DNA of 64,000 nt from Ophiobolus disseminans (Eukaryota > Ascomycota > Dothideomycetes > Pleosporales > Phaeosphaeriaceae). The translations under genes and the position numbers were made by a program. Under the pieces are notes generated by a model. The model did no database searches. It was given only the letters and a program-made list of their open reading frames with translations, and was not told the DNA's origin. Location: contig MU006217.1 of NCBI GenBank assembly GCA_010093685.1, positions 830,911-894,910 on the forward strand, in the 5' to 3' direction. Below, piece after piece: positions 56,030-64,000 of this stretch (position 1 is its first letter; each line of letters opens with the position of its first letter).

Positions 56030-58774
56030 ATGTGCAGACACTTTGGAGCAGAGGAGCATGGGTCGGCAACCATTGCTGGAGCACGAGAAGTGCTGCCCAC
56101 CAATGTCAAGCCACTTCACTACGACCTGACCCTCGAGCCAAACTTCGAGGACTTCACCTACGAGGGCACGGTGGTCATTGAGTATGTCAACACGTGTGCA
56201 CATGGGGAAGTATGCTGACACCGCTCCAGCTTAGATGTCAATGAAGACACCGCCTCGATATCTCTCAACACGACCGAGCTCAAGATCCACTCCTCCAAGG
56301 TCACCGCGGACGACAAGGTCATCTCAGACTCCCCCAATGTCTCCCACGACGAGGATTCCCAGACCACAAAGGTCAGCTTTGACCAGACCATCTCCAAAGG
56401 AAGCAAGGCAAAGCTTACCATGACCTTCACTGGCACGCTGAACGACAACATGGCGGGCTTCTACCGGTCATCTTTCAAGGCAGAAGACGGGTCGACCACA
56501 TACATGGCCACAACGCAGATGGAGCCCACCGATGCGCGCAGGGCGTTTCCTTGTTTTGACGAGCCTGCACTGAAGGCTAAGTTCACCGTCACTCTCATTG
56601 CGGACGACAAGATGACTTGCTTGAGCAATATGGACGTGGCTTCTGAAAAGACTGTAGAATCTAAAATGACCAGCGGAAAGCGAAAGGCAGTCACATTCAA
56701 CCCTACGCCACTCATGTCAACCTACCTCCTGGCCTTTATCATTGGAGAGCTCAACTACATCGAGACCAACAGTTTCCGGGTACCCGTTCGAGTATATGCA
56801 CCCAAGGACAGGGATATCGAGCACGGTCGGTTCTCTCTCGAGCTCGCAGCGAAGACTTTGGCGTTCTACGAGAAAACGTTCAACAGCGACTTTCCGCTCC
56901 CAAAGATGGACATGATCGCCATTCCCGATTTCAGTGCCGGCGCCATGGAGAACTGGGGTCTTGTCACATATCGCGTGGTAGACGTGCTCATCGACGAGAA
57001 GGCCAGCGGTGCGGCTGTCAAGCAGCGGGTAGCCGAAACTGTGCAGCACGAGCTCGCACATCAGTGGTTCGGCAATCTGGTCACCATGGACTTCTGGGAT
57101 GGGCTGTGGCTAAACGAGGGATTCGCGACATGGATGTCATGGTATTCTTGCAACGTCTTCTATCCCGACTGGAAAGTCTGGGAGGGCTACGTTACTGACA
57201 ACCTCGCCGGCGCTCTCTCATTGGATTCTTTGCGTAGCAGTCATCCGATCGAGGTCCCCGTCAAGCGCGCAGATGAAATCAACCAGATTTTCGATGCCAT
57301 TTCGTACTCCAAGGGCTCAAGTGTTATTCGCATGATCTCAAAGTACGTTGGTGAAGAGACTTTTATGGAGGGTATTCGGAGGTATCTCAAGAAGCACGCC
57401 TATGGCAACACTGAAACCGGTGACCTGTGGGCCGCTTTGAGCGAAGCTAGTGGCAAAGACGTTGGTAAGGTTATGGATATCTGGACGAAAAAGGTCGGCT
57501 TCCCAGTCATCACCGTTACCGAAGGCTCCGACTCCATCCACTTGAAGCAGAACCGTTTCCTCAGGACTGCTGATGTCAAGCCTGAGGAGGATCAGACTCT
57601 ATACCCGGTCTTCCTCGGTCTGCGAACTAAGGAGGGCGTGAACGAGGACCTCACACTGTTTGACCGCGAAGCCGACTTCAAGCTGAAGGATCTGGATTTT
57701 TTCAAACTCAACGCCGATCACTCTAGTCTTTACCGAACTTCGTACACGCCGGATCGGCTGCGAAAGCTGGGTATCGCTGCCAAGGAGGGTCTCCTCACCG
57801 TTGAAGATAGAGCTGGCATGATTGCTGACGCAGGATCTTTGGCTGCCTCTGGGTACCAGAAGTCATCTGGGATTCTTTCGCTTCTCGACAGCTTCAAGAG
57901 CGAGCCCGACTTTGTGGTTTGGCAAGAGATCACAGGCCGTATCGGTTCTCTTCGGGGTGCTTGGATGTTCGAGGATCAACCTGTCAGGGATGCTCTGAAG
58001 CAATTCCAGTTGGATCTTGTTAAAGACAAGGCGCATGCGCTGGGCTGGACTTTCGGCGATGACGTTGGCCACATCGAGCAGCAATTCAAGAGCTTGATGT
58101 TTGGCGCTGCCGGTATCTCTGGCGACGAGGAGATCACCAAGGCATCTTTCGACATGTTCAACAAGTTCATAGCGGGCGACAGGTCGGCTATTCACGCCAA
58201 CATTCGTGGCAGCGTATACGCCATTGTGTTGGCGAAGGGTGGCAAGGAAGAAGTAATTCATCCGATGCACTATCATCTGACAAGAACTGACCCGATATAG
58301 TACGACGCCGTGCTCAACGAATATCTGAACGCTAAAACTGCCGATGAGCGCAACTCCGCACTCCGATCGCTTGGCCGTGCCAAGTCACCAGAGCTAATAA
58401 AGCGCTCACTGGACCTCGCGCTTAGCAATGACGTCAAGGGACAAGACATCTATCTTCCTATCCAAGCCCTGCGATCACATCAGGAGGGCTGCTATGCGCT
58501 CTGGGAGTGGGTCAAGAACAACTGGGAGGAACTCGAGAAGAGACTGCCCCCTAGTCTGAGCATGCTCAGCTCTGTCGTTTCCATTGCCACATCTAGCTTC
58601 ACGCATCGAGAGCACATCAAGGACATCGAGTCTTTCTTTGCCAAGAAGAGCACTAAGGGCTTCGACATGTCGCTGTCTCAGAGCATCGATGCCATTAGCG
58701 CTAAGGCCGCTTGGCTCGAGAGGGATTCCGAGGATGTGAAGCAGTGGCTGAAGGAGCACAAGTATCTGGAGTAG
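56030..58774 (+). CDS. APE2: Aminopeptidase of the M1 family (APE2/AAP1 type), possible mitochondrial N-terminal extension
   Basis: Zinc aminopeptidase that removes neutral or basic N-terminal residues from peptides. Exons 56030-56181, 56230-58252 and 58301-58774 give 882 residues. Family marks: substrate motif AGAMENWG (about residue 288), zinc site VQHELAHQWFGN (HExxH, about 324) and the downstream Glu in WLNEGFATWMSW. The last 350 residues are the helical M1 C-terminal domain (ending WLKEHKYLE). The ATG at 56030 gives the usual cytosolic form. The frame stays open upstream without stop to ATGs at 55766 (88 extra residues) and 55673. The extension is Arg/Ser/Thr-rich, lacks acidic residues and looks like a mitochondrial presequence (ACRPTITALSRNRRLNPLPR). 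The second start may give a dually targeted protein, as inference. Confidence 0.95.
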
Positions 58775-59550
58775 TTAGTTCTTGCACGAATCCAGCTCGG
58801 AGACTCGAGCGCAAAAAAGCAGTATGTGGGCTACTGCTTGCAGAGCTACATCTGCACGAGGAGATGCATGTATCATAAGGAACAAGAAAAATCACACATG
58901 AACGAACACTTTTGCACACATGTTCATTAATGCCTTAAAATCGTAATGTGTCCATCCGCTCTTTCATAGGAGTTGGCGTGAGCGAAAGAATGTACTCCCA
59001 TCTAGGCGTTGTGTTATCTACTTCTTGTTCAGTCAATTGAGGTGTGTGAAGAAGCCGTGCTATGTAGAAAGAAACTTGAACTCTACCCACAATTCAGCCT
59101 CGAACCTTTGTGGTAGTGACAGCTGCAGGGACCTGCTAGCAAGTAAGGCGTGCAAGGTCAAGGCTAAAGGTTCCGAATGCATTCCGAAAAGGTGGCTTTG
59201 GTGGAGCCGCAACGTCAGCGTTCGCAGCGCGCCAGGGCACCAAACATGTGAGAGTGCTTGGTCGAGCCGTCGTATCCAAGGCTGCGGCACGACTCCTTTG
59301 GGGCTGTGGGATCCTCTGAATATCTTGATTGTTCGAGTAGTTGCCTCACCCCGCCTTCGTATCATCGCAATTGCACTCGCTCGCTACCTCTGTTCACCTG
59401 GAGGAAGCTCAACAATCACGCCTCCGGCACCACATCCGGATAGGCGCGTAGCTGACTCTATGCCCATACGTCGCCATTGAGTAAACACACTGGGGAGTAA
59501 CAGGTCGCGAAAAATAATCAAGCTGGCTTTGGCCACTGCTAAAAGACACG
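58775..59550. other. Intergenic between APE2 and SEC59
   Basis: No gene seen. The ATG of SEC59 at 59551 is preceded by about 100 bases that lack an upstream ATG in good context. Confidence 0.5.
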
Positions 59551-62416
59551 ATGTCACAAGAGCTCGAACCGCCAGATCCCCAACTCGATGCGCCGACACA
59601 ATCGGACATGGAAGCACTCGAACTCTTCCGCCGCTCGCCGCACCCATACCTCCGTCATAAAAACGAGATACGGAAAGCATCGCCAGAACGGTCACCACCT
59701 CCGACCAGCGCACCACAACCTCGCCCAGGTACTTCCAACAGCACAATATCCGACGAGGATGGCAGGAAGCGCAGGAAAACATCATCCCAGTCGCAATCAC
59801 CGAGCGAAAGTGGCACAGAAGCGGACGACGAGGGCTACAGCTTTGTGAAAGCGCTTCCTCCGCCTCCGCTGCGACTGCATAAGGGCCTTCGAGATACGAG
59901 AGGTTCCGGGCAGGAAGGCCTTAGTCCGCTGTTGACACCGACGCAGATCGACGATGAAGGGCGGAAGTTTTCTGATGAATACTTCACTGAGAAGAAGAAA
60001 GGCAGCCGAAGAGGGCAGCCATCCTTCACAGATGACGAGGCAAGAGTAGCCAGGCAGAAGTATCTCAAGAGGCGGCGAAACGAGCTTGTAAGAAGAGCCA
60101 CTGAGACGGCATTGCTGGCTGGCATTGGATTTCTAGCCGTCAGTGGATGCGACTGCTGGGAGAAGCTGCTTGGCTGGCATAGAGGTGAGATACAGAGTGT
60201 TGAGGACCCGGATAGAGCTGATTATAGTCGCAGTAGAACTTGTCACACACGCCACCGTCATAGGAGCTCTACTCGTGCTCTACCCCATCCGAGTGTTCTA
60301 CTACTCATGGCGAAGAGGAAATCCATCGAATCTGCGCTTTCGAAAACGTATCCACGTACCGGCCGCTTTTGACCCGGCCACCATATTGTACCCCACTACA
60401 CTCCCTGTCCTGATATCAATTTCATTATTCTCCTCCTTCCCAAAGCTTCTGCTTCCCAACATACTGCTCTCGCTTGCCGCCCTACCACCGCGGTTAATAC
60501 CTTTCAGACAGGCTACCACAGGCTACTCAAATCTGCACTGGCTAATATCCATCTTACCTCTAATCGCCGCTGAGAACACCGACATACCTTCACGATTATC
60601 AGCTCTGACACCATACAAGCTGAGGTTTCCTACGCCAGACAAAGGAATCGATGCAGAGCTTCTAGTCACACTTTTCGCACTCCACCAAGCCCTTCTTCCC
60701 CCACTATACTACCTCACGACCACAAGTTTACTACCTACCGAGCTACATCTACTGTCCATCGGACTCATCAACCTTCTGCTCTTCTCCGAAACTCCACAGG
60801 CCGGCATTCTCAAGACGCTGATGTGGCTTGGTGGGGTAGGGCTGTTTGTAACTTGCGGAAAAGTACTCAAATGGGGCGTGGCTCTTGCCCGCATCCCACG
60901 CTGGAGACTTCGTCGCGCGGGCCAGGCAATCATGCAAAGCCAGTCGTTTCTCAACATCCTCAACCAGAGCATCAGGTCACGACGATCGCAAAGTGCTGCA
61001 TCTGGTAGTATCTCGGACAGCGATGCGGATGAGGACGAGCCGATTTTCTCAAATACCCTGCAAAAAACCAAGAGCCTCAAAATCAACATCGTGAACTCCA
61101 TACGAAAGAACAATCCGATAGCAAACGGACACGAACCACACTCCGCCGTCGAGGCCAAACAAACCGGTTTCCAAGACCCAGACAACAAGGTAGACGGCAT
61201 CCTAACGCGCCAGCGACGCAACACACTCCCCGTCCTCGTCGCGCAAGACCACACATCCAGCCACCGCTACGCCCACCGCAAACGCTCCAAATCAATCGCA
61301 CAATCCTACCTTTCCCTCACGCCCACCCAAGCCACAATCAGAAAGTGGCTGTACGCAGGTTACTTCTACCTCATCGTCGTCATCATGATCCTCGGACCTA
61401 TCCGACACACAATCGGGAAATACACTCTACACGAGCACGAACCCTTCGGCTGGGCAATTGGGTACTTGTTCGGACATATCCCGCGCCTGCGCTGGGAAGC
61501 GTATAATTGGAATCTCGAGACGTGGATTCCGCTTCCGGCCTTGATTGATCGCGAGACTATACATGTTAAAGAACACCCGCTTGGATTCGTGGAACATGTC
61601 CGGCACGTTATTGTTGGGGAAGCGAATACCCGCTTGGTCCTGGCTGCGTATTGCGCTGCGACTATCGTCCTCGGCCTCGTGTCCGTTCTTTCACTTTCCG
61701 CAGTCGTGGAAGTCGATACGAGGCGGAAAGTCTTCCACGGAACTATGGTCGCTATGCTACTTCCGACTATCTTCATCGATCCATGTTTTGTCGCACTTGC
61801 GCTCGCGCTCGTACTCGCCATCTTCCTGCTCCTCGACTTAATTCGCGCAAGCCAGTTGCCGCCGCTGAGTAAACCCATTGCCAAGTTCCTCACGCCGTAT
61901 GTGGACGGGCGCGATTTACGGGGCCCGGTGGTAGTCAGTCACATCTTCTTGCTGATTGGGTGTGCGATTCCGCTGTGGTTGAGCTTGGCGGGCGTGGAGA
62001 GAATTGGCGATGAGCCGTGGACGGACTGGAATGTGGAGAAGAGGGATGTGAGTATGCTTGCAGGAGTTATTTGCGTGGGCATGGGGGATGCGGCGGCTTC
62101 GCTTATCGGGCGGAGGTATGGGCGGCGCAAGTGGCCGTGGGCAGGTGGGAAGTCGCTTGAGGGGAGTCTTGCGTTTGCTGTTGCTGTCACGGTCGGGCTG
62201 GTATTTGGTAAAGCGTGGTTGGCGCTGGGATGGGGTGATGTGAGGCAGTATCAAAGGAAGCTGGGTGAGTGGGTTTGGCTTGCGCTTGTTACGACGGCCA
62301 AGGCAGGTCTATGTGCAGCGGGCGCGAGTCTGAATGAGGCGGTGTTGACGGGAGGAAATGACAATGTCGTCGTACCTGTCGTGCTGTGGATACTCGTCAG
62401 AGGCGTAGGGCTGTAG
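59551..62416 (+). CDS. SEC59: Dolichol kinase (SEC59)
   Basis: ER membrane enzyme that phosphorylates dolichol with CTP, the last step in making dolichyl phosphate for N-glycosylation, O-mannosylation and GPI anchors. Exons 59551-60184 and 60228-62416 give 940 residues. The first 200 residues are polar (Ser/Pro/Glu-rich) with a basic patch (QKYLKRRRNELVRRATETAL) before a first hydrophobic helix, a long extension compared with the yeast enzyme. Many membrane helices follow. Catalytic marks are at the C-terminal half: VDTRRKVFHGTMVA, VGMGDAAASLIGRRYGRRKW and GGKSLEGSLAF, the CTP-binding region of polyprenol kinases. A hydrophilic loop between about residues 460 and 580 is low complexity. The 43-nt intron is the shortest here and changes frame, so it must be spliced. 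The identity is secure. Confidence 0.95.
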
Positions 62417-64000
62417 AGGAGAAGTCATGGATAGAACCTCATCACTATGCATGCAGGTACGGTGTTCAGGCGTGCAGGTGGAGACACGGCATCTTGAGCA
62501 TTTTAGCCTGGCGGAAAATTTGTTTGAGATACTCCATAACATGACATTTTGACCAAATATTGAAAGTCCTGAAAGGGTACTTTGAATTCAGTCACGCCTA
62601 GCAGCAAACACCATGACTGCGGCTGACGAGTGTTTGAGGCTCAGCTGTTGAGTTATCTTGGTACACTAGGCTGGTGAGGTGTTCACGTGGATGGAAGTGT
62701 CATCTGCCCAAGCCCTTTAATAAGCCTCAAGGGAACTAACGCGCATGAGGTTCAAGAGACAAGTGACGTAGACGGCTCTTTGTTCCTGAGCACCGTCGTC
62801 TTGAGTGCTACGGGACGACCCCGATCGACTGCCGGAGACGCCTTGATCAATCCGAAAATGGCAGACCATGGAACAATGATCGCGCCTTTGTTCAGGTAAG
62901 TTGGTGCATCGTGCCTAAAACGACACTCGTATCACTTGTGTTGCATCAAGCTTACCTCAATAATGGTCGGATGAGAGTGGTTCTGTATACTCGAGTGTCA
63001 AGTCACTCGAGCTGGACAAGGCTGACCAAGACGTTGTGCCTGATGCCGCCGCATGCCGACGTTGCCGTCAGGTGGGATGCACCGCCAGCTTGGTAGGTAC
63101 CTCGTGCGAGTACATTTGCTCGTCTGGAACCGCCACTTGAAGGTTTCAAAGCAAATCGCCAGACCTGCTGCTGTTTGTAAATGCACGGCCTATTGCGTCA
63201 TGACCCATAATTGGTGATGGGGGTTTCCGTACTTGGGACGAAAAATGGCCGGACTGAGATGGGAGCAGCAGGTGCAGGGATGCGCGATAGTCGCGTACTG
63301 TTCGAGTAGCCGTGTCGCACCGCGTAACTATCGACGATGATCCGGAACGGCTCCATGTTTATCGGTGGTGCGCTGGGAGGGGGTTCGACGCTATGGCCCT
63401 ATCAACAGCCTGAGCACGCACAGATGCTGCGCGCACAGATTACCCCACGATAAGCCGGGGGAGAGTCTGATGTTTGAAGGGCAGCGTTTGGGGGGACCTC
63501 GGCAGTGATTGGCTAGCCGTGACAGCTACAACGGGCTGCAGGTGCTCGAAGAAGCAAGCCGCGAGGCAACAAGAGTGTTGCGCAGATGCGAGGAATATGA
63601 CCGGCTGCTGCGGTCGTGGTGCCTATTGGCGATGGCTCTTTGAGGGTGCTGGAAAGGGCGCTGGGCAACAAGGTACCTCTGTTCATGGCACAAGGCGCGA
63701 AGCACGGCGAATTGCGTGCGAAACCGTCATTCAGCGACCACATGACATGGCTCTGGCGGGGGTTGCTCGTGCCTCTGCCGGCGCCACGAGGATAGGGAAG
63801 TACGGCGGTCAAGACGGGCAGAGAAGGGCGCAGCGGTGCAGCTGGTCGGGGTTCTGCTCGATTCACTTGTACATTTAGTCGTTTCTGGCGTGCATGCTTC
63901 ACGCGTCGTGATAAGGATAAGAGGGTCGGCGCTAGTCCACTTCTGGGCGTCTACCTGAGCATGACTCCAGTCGCTCACACGCCTCTACTCGACTTGCAGC
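62417..64000. other. Right-end region without a recognised gene, 1.6 kb
   Basis: No protein-like frame found. Short open frames look like chance. Nothing that resembles a repeat or RNA gene seen. A gene could start beyond the right edge. Confidence 0.45.

Noticed and set aside
63474..63902. Overlapping 129- and 134-codon frames at the right end
   Set aside because: They lie on opposite strands over the same bases, with no motif.

Overview
The window looks like nuclear chromosomal DNA of a filamentous ascomycete (Pezizomycotina). Genes stand alone on both strands and are cut by short introns (43 to 131 nt, mostly 46 to 62) with GT..CTAAC/CTGAC..AG signals. The gene content (SHR3-type permease chaperone, fungal Mo-cofactor sulfurase, Zn2Cys6 regulator, long-N-terminus dolichol kinase, decayed copies of fungal expanded families) fits the same group. 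A Dothideomycete, perhaps Pleosporales, is my best guess, but that is inference from protein flavour only.

Layout. 1-2142 (-): secreted subtilisin-like protease running off the left edge. 2143-6295: gene-poor. 6296-7902 (+): four-TM proline-rich membrane protein. 9702-10327 (-): ribosomal protein L11, divergent from 10601-11458 (+) SmB of the spliceosome. 12027-12659 (+): mitochondrial pyruvate carrier MPC1. 13074-16796 (-): peroxisomal AAA ATPase PEX1, sharing a 285-bp promoter with 17082-19712 (+) MCM7 helicase. 20262-20927 (+): SHR3. 21530-23110 (+): uncharacterised acidic protein with repeated DPK-type motifs and a C-terminal RRM-like segment. 23755-26293 (+): Mo-cofactor sulfurase. 27527-28270 (+): Ser/Pro-rich protein. 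30355-32566 (-): fungal membrane protein of unknown function.

From about 33 to 55 kb the window alternates between intact genes and decayed ones. 33764-34434 is a broken double-WSC gene with inverted and tandem repeats. 36710-37849 (+) is PEX10. 38117-39560 is a broken OTT_1508-type deaminase. 39971-40228 (-) is a small membrane protein, followed by a secreted alpha/beta hydrolase (41281-42471), a Zn2Cys6 regulator (42996-44700), a DOMON/cytochrome b561 protein (46310-47578), an F-box protein (47869-48735) and a C2H2 zinc-finger protein (49093-50207, -). Cytochrome c1 (50983-52295, -) then faces a multiply stopped 'ipa'-type gene (52533-55074). The right end carries aminopeptidase APE2 (about 55766/56030-58774, +) and dolichol kinase SEC59 (59551-62416, +), then 1.6 kb without a recognisable gene.

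Most genes are unlinked housekeeping functions: mitochondrial pyruvate import and respiratory complex III, two peroxisome-biogenesis factors (PEX1 and PEX10), replication, splicing and translation. No CRISPR, tRNA, rRNA or intact transposon was seen. All exon models were made by eye. For each complete gene the summed exon lengths are divisible by three, which supports the splice choices. The most interesting items are the three decayed accessory genes, the micro-exons and the probable GC-AG intron, the DPK-repeat/RRM protein, and the alternative N-terminus of APE2. I did not find a convincing new multi-gene system.
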